Origin: Chrysoperla carnea
Taxonomy: Eukaryota > Arthropoda > Insecta > Neuroptera > Chrysopidae
DNA length: 64,000 nt
Assembly (NCBI RefSeq): GCF_905475395.1
Contig: NC_058340.1
Coordinates: 61,978,181-62,042,180, forward strand
Reading direction: 5' to 3'
The notes under the pieces are model-generated. The model saw only the letters and a list, made by a program, of their open reading frames with translations, did no database searches and was not told the origin of the DNA. Positions 11,219-23,131 of this stretch are shown here, in pieces. Positions within the stretch are counted from its first letter, which is position 1, and each line of letters opens with the position of its first letter. The translations under genes and the position numbers were made by a program.

Positions 11219-13585
11219 TACGCCTTCCAGTTAAATTTTCAACGTAGGATTTAAACACCGTTGCGTAGGTAGGATTTAAACAACTTAGTTTTTTTATGTA
11301 TTACTGGTACTGAATACTATAATTACCCCCTTTCGATTTATCAGTGGAACATGTTAGTATACCTGAACTTCATAGGATGCTTTAGGTGTTCATAATTTAA
11401 ATATTTTGCCCTACTACCTTTAAAACGGGACAAAATAGCTTGTAGCACTTGCCCTCCCTTATTTGTATAGAGTGATTTCATTTTTATAGAGAGAGTTACT
11501 CCCACCGCTAACTCAATTACTCAATTGCATATAGCTTCAGTAGCGATGTAAGTATAATGAATCAATTAGTAGCAATACTAATGAAGATCGAAATTGATGT
11601 TATTTCTCTTAATCAGTCGATTCTTCTTTCGTATCTTGGTACATTATAAATGTAGCGCTTACTTTTTTTAATTATAAGATATTTTTCTGAAAATTTTATG
11701 TATTAATTTTAGAAGTCAAATACTTGTTTGATTCTTTAAAGAATTTAATTTCATAGCTACTTTTAGTTCTTACTGTTTGAATTAATTGTGATATTAGTTT
11801 AAAAAAGATATACTTCTGATTAGGTAGTCAACCCAATATGTGCGTACGTAATGTTTGGTTTTATTGGGATATTTATTATGACATAACATAAAAATTGCTT
11901 TGTACTTTAAATTATCTGTGTTATCTTTAACATCTGATAACTTTCACAAATCAATTTTTTTAAATGATGAAACTTAAAGTTCAGCAAAAAATAAAAGCTG
12001 ATCAATTATAAAAATATTTTTGCATTTTGCATTTCAAAATTCATGGCAAGCTCAATCGATTAAAAAAGAGGATATAGGGATGAATCGTTGCCAATTTTAT
12101 TTTCTGGAAGATTATTTATTTATTTTTGGTAAAAGTTTGATGTAGAATTGCTGGTATTTTATGTTCTATTTGTCCTTTATAGAACTGTTAAAATAAATAG
12201 TATTTTATAGAATACCTAAATGCTTTAGGTATTCTCTAAAAACCCTTTTATTTAGAATATCTGCCGGTAACGTATACATATTTTTACTTGCTACCTGTTA
12301 ATACACACACAGGATCTATTTATAAACATTATTCTTATGAAAAAGGGAAGGAATTACTTACAAGTCTTAAAAAAATATGTGCAAAAAATGATTATATAAT
12401 ATTATGTTTACATCTGTGCAATGTTTGCATCTGTCTTTCTAATGTCGGAACGTAATAGGTGTAAAATTTTAGAAACCTGCAATAAAGTAATAAATCTCTG
12501 TAAAATGAATGTTTCTATACTTGACAAAAAATTGGAAAAACGGTTTTTTAACTCTGGGATGTTCAGGAGTTGGTTAAAATCCGGTAAATCAAAATAAAAC
12601 AAGCCAAACTCATGAAAGAAAAAAAAAAGAGTGTAGAAACCTTATAAGCCTTCAAATAAAAATCGCTTTGAAGTTGGTCGATTCATCAGATACGATACTA
12701 CGAATAGATACCCAAACATATAAAAAATTTTGGCAGCTCATTCAACAGTTGCAAACTTTTTGGTGCGGCGTCACTTTTTATATCTTTTAAAAGAATTGCA
12801 AAACATTTCTTTCTTACAATTTTTAACCTGTTAAATAAACTAAGGCTTTAATTTCACTACGCAATATTTTTATTTTTTATGTATACTAATTATGAATTTT
12901 TATAGGGAATAAAATTAATAAATATAATTATTTGTGCATGTATAAAATTATAGCTTTAATATAAAAAATTAAAAATTGATATCAATTCCTACTTCAAATA
13001 AAGTAATTTTTCCAAAGTTTCAACAGGATAAAATAAATCAGGCGAAAATTTGAAAAGTTTGTTTAAAGTATTTTTTTTTTTTTTTGTATGTTGAAAAATA
13101 AAGTTTATATTCATATATCATATAAGGTGGTTTCTCATTTTAAGTGTTTCTTTTCTATATGTTTTAAAAATTTACAGAAGGTAGCTTTTCAATTTGATTA
13201 AGAACTAGATCAATTTGATTAAGAACTAGAGATAGATTCTGAGAAATTCATTTAAAATAAAAAGCACTAAATAAATTCTTTTGTTGTATATCATTAACGG
13301 TCGATTCTAGGCAATGTAATTTCGATTAACTAACAGAAATTAATGCAGAAAAAGGTATTAATTTCTTTAGCGTGTCTAGTTGAATGAAACTATATGAAAT
13401 ATTTGTTATTTGCTCCATTTTTGAACAAATAAAAATCACCTTAAATGAAAAGGGGATTTTTATCATGCTTTGCTATAAACAGAATGACCTGGCGATTGTT
13501 GGAAATGATCCGGATCAGGGACCGCGAGAGTTGCGTCTATAGAGATTTTCTCAAGACTAATATCACTCCCATAAACTAAGACTTA
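11219..13585. other. AT-rich intergenic region
   Basis: No exon, tRNA or bounded repeat that I can support. Low-complexity A and T runs occur, with a 16-T tract near 13070-13085. The 64-codon minus ORF at 12408-12602 has no motif. Confidence 0.4.
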
Positions 13586-13935
13586 GCTCAATACCATTTT
13601 TTACTTTCGCAAGAGTCTTGCGAATATTTTTAACTTTCCTGAGGAAGTTAATGTAATGGGGCCGATTTTGAAAATCTCCAATTTTACATATTTCCGCGGT
13701 TTCAAGGCCGCAATATCCGAATCAAACCTTTTCAATGTGATGTCTGTGTGTATGTGTGTACGTATGTGCGTGTGTGCGTATGTACGTATGTGCGTGTGTG
13801 CGTATGTTCGTTTGATTCTTTCGCCTCGATTATGTCGCGGACCAGTTGTGACATTAAAACGGGACTGGGTTTATTCGACGCGTAATTGCGTATCTAAGAA
13901 CTGAAATTTCATCAGAATTAGTTGAGCTGTTTTTT
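13586..13935 (+). repeat. dispersed repeat with paired hairpins and a GTGT/GTAC minisatellite
   Basis: Opens with two small palindromes side by side: CGCAAGAGTCTTGCG (13607-13621) and AACTTTCCTGAGGAAGTT (13632-13649). CCGCGGTTTCAAGGCCGC follows, then a GTGTGTATGTGTGTACGTAT tandem tract (about 13743-13808), and then TTCATCAGAATTAGTTGAGC. The structured order suggests a mobile element, although the ORF across the GT tract (13656-13904) is only repeat translation. Confidence 0.6.
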
Positions 13936-15229
13936 AATAGCAATAAAAAAACTGGAAAAAACTGAATGAACAGAATCTGAAAAGTGAATAAAACACATCA
14001 TTTATCTATGGAGATAATGATCGTTCCAGCAGAAAGAAGATGCTGTACATGTTCGAAGAAAAATCTATGAAGGCTAACAATCCCTTTTTTTTTTCTTTTT
14101 TCCCCCTCTGGGAAGTTAGTCGAGTGGACTACAGGGGTCGCACTCACACAACTTCAGTACCACACCGACTATGTACTGCCAATTTATTCTTCTTATTTTT
14201 TTTCTATTTTTATCAAGTAGTTTTGTGAAAATGATCAGAGTCTTGGGAAATTCTGTCAGATAATTGATTGTTATTATTTGAATATTTAAAAATTCAAAAT
14301 TTAAAACCATGACGGGACTCCGCATCATTATTTCAATCGTAAGATAACAGTAGATAACAAACGAGAAAGTGTCGAGTTGAAATTGGACTCATTTTTAACC
14401 CTAGTTTGTAGAACAACCCTTATAGCGGATGTATTTTAAAGCTACGCCGTGATTGACGATTATTATAACGATTATATAAACTACAACACGTCACGATTAC
14501 CCGTAACCAAGACATTTCAATCGGGAACCAAATATATAAAAGGTGTCGGGTTCTTTACTAATAAAAATAACAGATTTTTTTTTGTGATAATTCTACTCAA
14601 TTCACCTGTATTTTTTCATTGCGCATTTAAATCTACAGTACTTAAAATAAATACACACAGCAAATTTTATTATTTTTTTACAATACAAATAAATGAAATA
14701 AGTACAAAAAAAATGTGTAAAATAAGAAGATCCTTTTACAAAATAAAAATAAAAATGTGTCTAGTCAACGTCCGTTCGAATAACGAACGATTCGTTCTTT
14801 CGCATTCGAGTTCTTACATATTATTATTATTATATTATTATTTATTATTGTACTTACATTTGTTATAATGCTGTGAATGTGTAGTAGTAAGTTGTGATCT
14901 TATTTCAATTCAATTGAATTTCTTAATTTTGTGTACTTTGCTATTTCTTTTAATAATTTTTATTTTTTAATTTAAAAAGAAAAAACTACATATTCATTCA
15001 TATTATTATTTTTTATTACTGGTTCATTTATGTTAATACTAAGATGGTTTTATAATAATAATTTATCAAAACAATAATATAACAGGTAACAGTAACAGTA
15101 ACAAATTATGGTATAATAACGGCATAGCACAACACATTCAATATAACTTTCAAAAAAACAAAAAAACATTAAAATACAGGATCAAAGAGTACAAATCCAA
15201 ACTAGATAGGCAGCAATACAAACCTCTAA
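13936..15229. other. AT-rich intergenic region with the longest unassigned plus-strand ORF
   Basis: A 139-codon ORF (14449-14868) runs through AT-rich, lysine/asparagine/phenylalanine-biased sequence and shows no family signature. I regard it as chance. No other feature. Confidence 0.4.
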
Positions 15230-16125
15230 AGAGAAAAATACCTAACTTTCTGTTGGGAGTCAGCAAGTTTATTCATATTGACTGGCATGTAAAAACCCAT
15301 CTTGTAAAGATTCTACACTTCCCAAAGTATATATCAACCTGTACAACGAGATGATATCCAAGTACCATAACCACGTAAAAATCTACACTGATAGATCATC
15401 AAGTGGAGCAAACAAGGGATGTTCGATGGTCTTCAATGAAGAGGAAGAATTATTTGGACTTCCTTCAGTTTTCTCATTCTTTTCATGTGAAGCATTTGCT
15501 ATAGCGAAGGCAGGTCCACAGATTTTAAAATTCCATACACATTAAAGGTATAATTCTTAGCGATTCCCAATCTACGATAGAGGCATTAAGTAATTAAAAC
15601 TCAAATAATCCTTTAATAACCGATATACAAGAACTCTTCGAATGCTATATCAGTAAAAAAGAATTGGTCCTTGCCTGGATCCCGTCACATATAGGAATAG
15701 GAGGCAATGAAAAGCAGATGCTTTCGTAAAAGAGGCAACACTTTTACCTGTACATCCCGATATGAAAGTACCACCAAAAGATCTCAATAAAATAACAAAC
15801 AAACATTCAGGATATTATTGCCATGCATGTTGGTTGGCTGTAAAACCATCTGGAGTTAATAATTGTAGAGATGATATTTGGCAGATAGCTCCATGTATGG
15901 CAACAAGAGAACACCAATGTTTACTATCAAGACTTCGAATTGGACATACAAATTTCACACACAAACATCTATTTGAAAAGACACCTCCGCCACCATGCCA
16001 ATTTTGCCGGCATCGGTACACATTGTTTACTGGAATGTGCCAACTTGGAACATCAAAGAAAATCAGCGAAATCAGTCGAATCTGATTCAATACGAAGTGG
16101 AGAGGAATACTTATTTATTTGAAAA
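15230..16125 (+). pseudogene. decayed non-LTR retrotransposon ORF2, RNase H domain and C-terminus
   Basis: Across at least three frames the plus strand reads as the end of an I/Jockey-type LINE ORF2 with an RNase H domain. Visible are INLYNEMISKYHNHVKIYTD (first RNase H Asp; about 15335-15390), CEAFAIAKAG (catalytic Glu), SDSQSTIEAL near 15562-15590, then WIPSHIGIGGNEKADAFVKE near 15678-15735 (last catalytic region). The tail SRLRIGHTNFTHKHLFEK and PPPPCQFC (zinc-knuckle-like) is near 15935-16010. Stops and frameshifts separate these. The reverse transcriptase domain is missing, a 5' truncation common in LINEs. It is inactive. Confidence 0.85.
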
Positions 16126-18020
16126 TTTAATTGGGATAATATGCAAAGAAAATTTTAAACGTTCTTCGAATTAACGTGTCTATTTTCAAATGATGTTACT
16201 TATGAATTACGTTTAAACATATCTTACAACACATATCACATATTCAAAACATACATTTGCAATAAAAAAAATTTTTTTTTTGTTCTTTTTTCATTTTGCA
16301 ATACAAGTGAATTATTTTTGGAGATTTATTTGTTGTGTTCCATTTTAATATACAACTTTTTATTCTTCATTCTTCTCATTCAAATATCAAGTTTTAAAAA
16401 ATTTAAAAATGTTTTATATGTATGTAAGTATGTACAGTTCATATCAAAAATAAAAATATTTAAATTTATTTCCTTTCGAATTTATTTTGCAGTAAGTTTC
16501 AAAGTTTCTCATCATCAATTACCCGCATACTTAAAAAAAATTAAATGTTTAATGATAAATTACACTAGTTTACATGGTTTTCGTCTTTTGATAGAAAAGT
16601 GTTTTTTCTTAATAATTGAGGTGCACTGGGTTTCAAAATTATGAAAAGAACCTAACACCTCACGCTCACTCCAAAATATTTATTATTTTTGTTTCACCAA
16701 AAAAGCCTACAACAATATTAAAAATGAATCGCCTTAGCTTGTATATGTGTACCTTTTCTTGTATTTATTTATGTCTCTTAAAATATATCAGCAACTGTCC
16801 CTTGTGTATCTTAAAACAGACTATCAATAATCACCTAACATCTTCTGGTACCAGTATCTTTTAGAAAGGTTAGAAAAAATTGAGTAGAATGATAAGAAAC
16901 TATACTAGTACTATTTAAAAGCTTGACAAAGTTTAAAAAATAAATATTTATAGTAGTACGTAGTACGTTCGCCAAGGCGTTCAGACTTGCGGTTGAAATT
17001 ATTTGTACCTTATTTTCAACTTGATGAAAATTACTCTAGATAATAGATATCGAATAATTTTATTCTTACTTTTCGTCTTATATTGTCAAGTTATAACATA
17101 ATTTATCATCAAAAAATATTTTTTTTTTTAAATTTGTATCGCCACTACCGTGCTTATCCTTAATTAGTCAGGCACAACAGGTTTTTTTGATAAAAAGTTG
17201 CACTGATGAGTCATCCCTATACGGTTGACCTGATCTAACGACGTCTCTTAAGAGACATAGTGGAGATATAGCTTAAATGAGTTATTTCTCTTAACAAGTC
17301 TTGCAATTTTTGCTCGAAATATTTTCGTGAAAAATGAAGAATAAATTCCGCAGAAACTTGAAAAATGATCAGACCAAAAATAATTAATATACGAACAACT
17401 TTAGAATTTACTTTGCTTTTATGACTTACTAATAATAAAGAAGTGTTAACCTTTAAATGATATCGCTAGACCAGGTCTACTTTATAGAGTTGAATGTTGA
17501 CTGAATGCTACTTTTTGAGCTTTACAACTTTTGTTCAAAACTTTTTTTGCAAAACCTTATTTTTCGAGTTGTAGTCTCAAATAACCACCCTATTTATACT
17601 TCCTTGAATATTTCACGAACTCTTTACACAATAAAACCATATAAGTTAGTTTTAGTAATAGTTGTGTTTGTATTTATATCTGTATTTTTTGTAATAACTG
17701 CATGATTGTAAATTTGATTATGCAGATGAAAAATCCTTTCTTTTAGTTTTAATGTCTGTTTAATCATTTTTCAATTCACTTAAATATAAAATATTTTACA
17801 ATAATGTTTTATATGAATATAGAAGGGATGTTCAATACCACTTGCATGCTTAAAGTGCTTACCTACATGATAAGTATAATAAGCGCCGATTTAATTCAGC
17901 TAGATATACCAATCCGTTGGCTTTATATAGGAATGTCTAAGCGGGAAAATTTCTTTTTCTTGTTACAGGATATTGAAATTTTGGAAGAAAAATAATTTTT
18001 TTGGGAATAATACAGTAAAA
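16126..18020. other. AT-rich intergenic region
   Basis: Several short ORFs (16318-16644, 16616-16864, 17505-17705, 17804-17995) are hydrophobic or lysine-rich AT translations without motifs. A perfect 14-bp palindrome, GTCTCTTAAGAGAC, lies near 17243. Confidence 0.4.
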
Positions 18021-18601
18021 ACAAGTGAAAACAAACAATTGACTAATTAATTTTTGAAATACCATGTATAGATAGTGTTGATTACTCTGTCACATTACAC
18101 ACACATACATGTCACACATATATAACTGATATTTCCATAACATACATATTATACAATTTGCGCATAATTTGCGCTCTCACGGGTAAACATTGATGTTTAC
18201 GAAAAAGTGTTTCAAATAAAAGTTGTTTAATTTATATGGAACATTTTTTACATTTAAACTTTTGTTCTATCTGTTTAACAGTTTACAAAATTGGTCCTAC
18301 GGACCCAAGACCCAATTGTTCTATGTTGCTTATTTACGAACTTGACCTCACTTTTTACGTCTTCAGCACACTATAAAAATTTCAGCTTGGTATCTCTTTT
18401 CGTTTTTGAGTAATCGCGATGACAGACGGACAGACAGACGACAGACGACAGACGACAGACAGACAACCGGAAATGGACTAATTAGGTGATTTTATGAACA
18501 CCTATACCAAAATTTTGTTCATGGTATCAATCAATATTTTTAAGCGTTACAAACTTCTAAACTTAACATACCTTCGTATATTTCATATACATGGTATAAA
18601 A
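18021..18601 (-). repeat. abundant ~560-bp repeat family, copy 2
   Basis: A near full-length minus-strand copy with an expanded GACAGACGACAGACGACAG tract at about 18428-18465. It faces copy 3 (18771-19328) across about 170 bp, so together they form a very large inverted repeat. Confidence 0.9.
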
Positions 18602-18770
18602 CAGCGTTAGAGATATGGGTGGACCATCACCTCGTTTTCAGATTAAATCACTATCGCCACGGACTTATAAATACAAAAATGCAATTCATTCAGTACATAT
18701 TCAACATTCAGTACCAAATTTAAAATTTTTCTAACCAACTCTTTTGGCAATGTACACGTTATATACTTTT

Positions 18771-19328
18771 TATACCATATATATGAAATATATCAAGGTA
18801 TACTAAGTTTAGTCCCAAGTTTGTAACGCTTAAAAATATTGATACTACCAATAAAATTTTGGTATAGGTGTTCATAAAATCATCTAATTAGTCCATTTCC
18901 GGTTGTGCGCCTGTTTGTCTGCCTGTCTGACTGTCATCACGATAACTGATAAACGAAAAAAGATATTAAATTGAAATTTTTACGGCTTGCTCAGGTTGTA
19001 AATAGTGAGGTCGAGTTCGTAAATGACTAACATAGGTCAATGGGTTTTTGGGTCCGTAGGACCCATCTTGTAAACTTGTAAACAACTTTTGTGTGTAATA
19101 TTTTTTCGAAAACATTTCACTGTTTACCCGTGAGAGCGCAAATTAGGTCGAATATTGTATAGCATGTATTATATGGGAATATCAGTCATGTGTGTGTGAC
19201 ACGTGTGTATATGACTGGCTATCTTTTTTTACTTACACGACGTGAAAAAACAAACGATTCATAATCAATACTGTCTATACATGGTATTTCAACAATTAAC
19301 TCAGTCAATTGTTTGTTTTCACTTGTTA
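18771..19328 (+). repeat. abundant ~560-bp repeat family, copy 3
   Basis: A plus-strand copy from TATACCATATATATGAAATA to GTTTTCACTTGTTA. It is the inverted partner of copy 2, with the same internal order of landmarks. ORFs inside it are repeat translation. Confidence 0.9.
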
Positions 19329-20335
19329 ATTTTGGCAATAGTCTTTTTTCTAAAATTCCAACACCCTGTGTCTAGAAAAAGACGATTTGTGGCTATAATT
19401 ATATTGAGAAATTGTCATTCTTTTAAAACAATCAATCATTTGATAAAGTCTTGCTGTAATAAGTTGGACCATTCTGTATAAGTAGATAGATTTTAAGCAA
19501 ATTACTATTCGAGTATGATTTTTGCACCAGTAAATGGAACTATTGGAAAAATTTCTTCAAAAGTCGAAATCACACTAGAATAATTTTCGTTATAGTCGAC
19601 AAAACATATTAATGAAAGTCTTAATTCATCGAGCGTAAAACATGTTTTATTTCGGAAAATTCTTATAGAATTTGTTTAATACGACCTAAGTTAAAATTGA
19701 CGAATATGCAGTTAAAATAGATTGTTACCTATATAACAATCCGAAATCATTTTAGTATTTTCGATAAATTGTAGTATCCATCGTGCTACAACCGTGCTTT
19801 TTCTTGCGTTTTCTGGCTTTGTTCTGGTGTCGGACAAAATGATTTTTACACTTGATATTCAATTATCTTCGTATTAAATTGGCATAAGATGGTTCGGTCC
19901 ACAATTGAGATTTATTAAAACTACTCTGTAATCACTAATACGTAAGTTAACATGGCTGATATCAAATTCCAAACTTTATAACGCTTCTTTTTCTTTATAA
20001 ATAAATAATTAATAATGTCAACTAGTAATTTTGTACATCCCTAAGTAAATTTCGCACTCCATAAATGCACAACAATACAATAAAGAAACAACAGAAAGAA
20101 TAGTGCGGGAAAGAATCAGTGGTCTCAGAGTATACTATATCCTGGGTAAATAGTAATTTTTTTAATACTTCCATAATGAAGATTTAAAAATAATTTCTAT
20201 ATTCGCTGATTTTTTTATATTTATTTTTCATTAGTGAAATAAATAAATTGGTGGAAACGCAATTAAATAAGCCTGTTTATCAATTCTTACTATGAACTAT
20301 ATATTTATTTGCGCTTCCACCATATTTATTAAATA
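19329..20335. other. AT-rich intergenic region with a small hairpin
   Basis: A ~28-bp imperfect stem with ~40-bp loop occurs near 20240-20328: AATTGGTGGAAACGCAATTA against the TGCGCTTCCACCATATTTATT side. No gene is recognised. Confidence 0.45.
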
Positions 20336-20859
20336 GGGTATTATCGTTAGTCAAAAATAAATCATGAAATTTGAAAAAAGTTAAAATTAATGTAAAAATA
20401 TACTTAAATATTCTGATTTCGAGTCATAAAAACACATTTTTCTTTTAATATATTAAAATTAAAAATCTTAATTTTTAAACTGTATATCACGTGACCTAAA
20501 ACGCGAGTAAGCCCTGCTGTGATGTCATAGCGGTATGAGTCATAGACCATCAGTTAGTTTAGTGTAGACAGCTGGGTATAATATATACATAGATAATAAG
20601 TATTTATATTATATTATTATCAGAGGTCTATGAATATATCTGTCAAATTTATTTGTGTTATTTCGTATAGTGATACCCATTTTACGTCATCAAATTGGAT
20701 GCCGGCGTTTTTGACATTTTAAAAAAGGTTTAAAATTTAATATAGGTTTTTGGCAAGAAAGTGTGTGTATTTTTCCGAAATAAATTTTTGCCATATTGGT
20801 GACTTTTTATTAGCAAACTCAACATTTTGAAGTACTTTTTCATAAATAGTGGAATACCC
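20336..20859. mobile_element. GGGTATT element, copy 1 (524 bp)
   Basis: Ends GGGTATT and AATACCC are each flanked by TA (20334-20335 and 20860-20861). The right 240 bp reappear inverted at 63763-64000, which starts exactly at GGGTATT, so the right end is independently supported. The terminal repeat itself is only about 7-9 bp. It contains CATCAAATTGGATGCCGGCG and a CACGTGACC phrase. Non-coding; superfamily unknown. Confidence 0.7.
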
Positions 20860-21283
20860 TATTAAGTTATTTATTAAAATTTCCACGAAAACACTAAAAA
20901 TTGCGTTGAAAGTCAAGAAGTTTTTGAACGAGTACTTTTCGAGCTACAGACTATATAACTTTAATATATGCGTAGCTTTGATTGCACGTAACTCGAAAAC
21001 TTAAAAAAATTTGTGGCCATGAGAGCTTTTTTTAGTGCGATCCAAAGAACATTTTAGGAATATAGTCCTTAAAGTTTTCGACATGTATTAATTCAAAAAA
21101 TCTTCATACATAGTAGTTACATGATGTAATTGACTCATAAATACAAAGCCAAATTGTTTTGTTAATATTATCGAGATACAACAACCAGAATGACATGATG
21201 CGAAGTAAAGAGGGATTTATCGTCATCATCATCATCAGAATCATCCACCACTATATAGCATCGTCATAGCATTGAATTCTTTT
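20860..21283. other. AT-rich intergenic region
   Basis: It includes a short (CAT)n stretch at about 21222-21240. No gene. Confidence 0.4.
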
Positions 21284-22245
21284 TATACCATGTATATATG
21301 AAATATATCAAGGTATACTATGGTTAGTTCTAAGTTTGTAGCGCTTAAAAATATTGATGTTACAAACAAAACTTAGATATAGATGTTCATAAAATCACCT
21401 AATTAGTTCATTTTCGGTTGTCTGTCCGTCCGTCTGTCCGTCTGTCTGCCAACACGATAAGTCAAAAACGAAAAAAGATATCAAGTTGAAATTTTTACAG
21501 CGTACTCAGGACTTAAAAAGTGAGGTCGAGTTCGTAAATGAGCAATACAGGTCAAGGTCTTGGGTACGTAGAAGTCATCTTGTAAACTGTAAGAGATAGA
21601 ACAATAATTTAAATAAATAGTTATAAAAAAATAAACAACTTTTGTTTGAAACATTTTTTCGTAAACATCACTGTTTTCTTGTGAGGGGCAAATTAGCTTA
21701 GAAACATTATACCATGTGTGTTTGTACCATCTAGGCATATACTTATCTGTAGTATGACAGAATACATCCGTTTAGTAATGCATCTTAGCGAGAGGTATTA
21801 TATGCATGTATTGAACATTAGTTAGAAGACGCTTGGAGAGTGGGAGTTTTTTAGTTACAGATAACTAGTAAGTTCATCAATCATCATGCATGCATACAAC
21901 AGAAGATCTGTCGTATCGTATCTGTCGTATCGTGTCTTACAATACATGTATATAAAACCTCTCGCTTAGATGCATTACTAAACGGATGTATTCTGTCATA
22001 CTAAAGATATGTATATGCCTAGATGGTACAAACACACATGGTATAGTATGCATAATATACAGGTACCTATTGTTTGTATATTAAAATTACACGTTACACA
22101 TATTATGTATTTGTTTGTTTGTTTATCTTTCTTTGCTTACATGACGTAAAAAAAAAACAAACAAACAAACAAATGCGTAATAAATACTGTCTATACATGG
22201 TATTTCAACCATTAACTCAGTCAATTGTTTGTTTTCACTTGTTTT
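21284..22245 (+). repeat. abundant ~560-bp repeat family, copy 4, interrupted by a palindrome
   Basis: The left part (21284-21711) runs from TATACCATGTATATATGAAA to the TGTTTTCTTGTGAGG region. The right end (to about 22245) keeps CTGTCTATACATGGTATTTC and GTTTTCACTTGT. Between them is an inverted-repeat insertion (21712-22041) and then a TTTGTTTGTTTGTTT / AAACAAACAAACAAA pair that can also fold. Confidence 0.8.
21712..22041. repeat. 102-bp inverted repeat inside copy 4
   Basis: Arms 21712-21813 and 21940-22041 are reverse complements at about 95%. The outer ends read CCATGTGTGTTTGTACCATC and its complement; inner parts include ACAGAATACATCCGTTTAGT. The loop is about 126 bp and has a short CTGTCGTATCGTAT tandem. 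The low divergence suggests recent origin or arm-to-arm conversion. Confidence 0.85.
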
Positions 22246-22792
22246 TCTCTCTTTTAAAGTACTATAAGCTGTTACTAGTGAGTACTTACTTACACTCCAT
22301 AACTTAATATATATACACTATGTGTATATATGTACTAACTAGTTTAAAGACGCTGAAAAGGCTTCTTTTTACTATAATAATAAAATCATAATAACTATTC
22401 TACATCACATCACATCAGGATGATCACTATACACCGGATGTGATTCGTTTACTTCCATATCATATTACAAAACCTATATTATGTATGCTGTACACATGGA
22501 ATCTTCTTGACGTTGACAAAAAATTAAATAGAATAGTACAAAAGAGGATCTGTTTAATTAAGATAATGTAAAGCAGTTTTGTATATCAAAATCTATTTTC
22601 AACAACGCGTTTTCTGGACAAATCTTGGCATACACAAACACAATATTTTTCACCTCATCTCTCAATGATCCATATGGACTGTCATTAGTCTTCAGTATCA
22701 GTGCTGGAAATATGGTATAAATATTTTTATTTACGCCACTAAATCGTAGTTAAGAAGTGAGTACAAATCTAGAGATATACAAGGTGAGCCAC
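22246..22792. other. AT-rich intergenic region
   Basis: Nothing recognised beyond a TATATACACTATGTGTATATA palindrome near 22308. Confidence 0.4.
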
Positions 22793-23131
22793 CTATTAAA
22801 AAATGATCTCAACAAAAATAATAGAGTTTGATGGGGGGACATTATGTTCTGATATCAAATTTGACCTAGTTCTTCGTGTTGCTTTAATCGCCAAGTTAGA
22901 TCCTAAACGGTAAGAGATAGAATAACACTTTAAATTAGAAAGTTGAACATCATAAAGTGTACTTTCTTTCGATTAACTGCAATAATGACATATTTCATTT
23001 TCTCCGAAAGCTAACGATTTCCGAAAAAATATTTTAAAACAAAAATTGTTTGTTTTTTATCTAATCAGATGTCAAAACATGATGTCCCCCAACAAACTCT
23101 ATAATTTTAGTTCAGATAATTTTTTAATAGC
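22793..23131. mobile_element. ~340-bp MITE-like element with 65-bp inverted ends
   Basis: 22793-22857 pairs with 23066-23131. The shared pattern is CTATTAAAAAATGATCT / AGATAATTTTTTAATAG plus TAGAGTTTGATGGGGGGACA against TGTCCCCCAACAAACTCTA. The interior is non-coding, and the ORF at 23046-23258 only clips it. Superfamily not resolved. Confidence 0.65.

Noticed and set aside
13656-13904. 82-codon ORF with CVCAYVRM repeats
   Set aside because: Translation of a GTGT/GTAC minisatellite inside a dispersed repeat.
14449-14868. 139-codon plus-strand ORF
   Set aside because: Low-complexity AT composition, ends in a TTATTATTA run, and shows no domain or splice context.
15815-16090. 91-codon minus-strand ORF
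   Set aside because: Antisense to the LINE C-terminal remnant.
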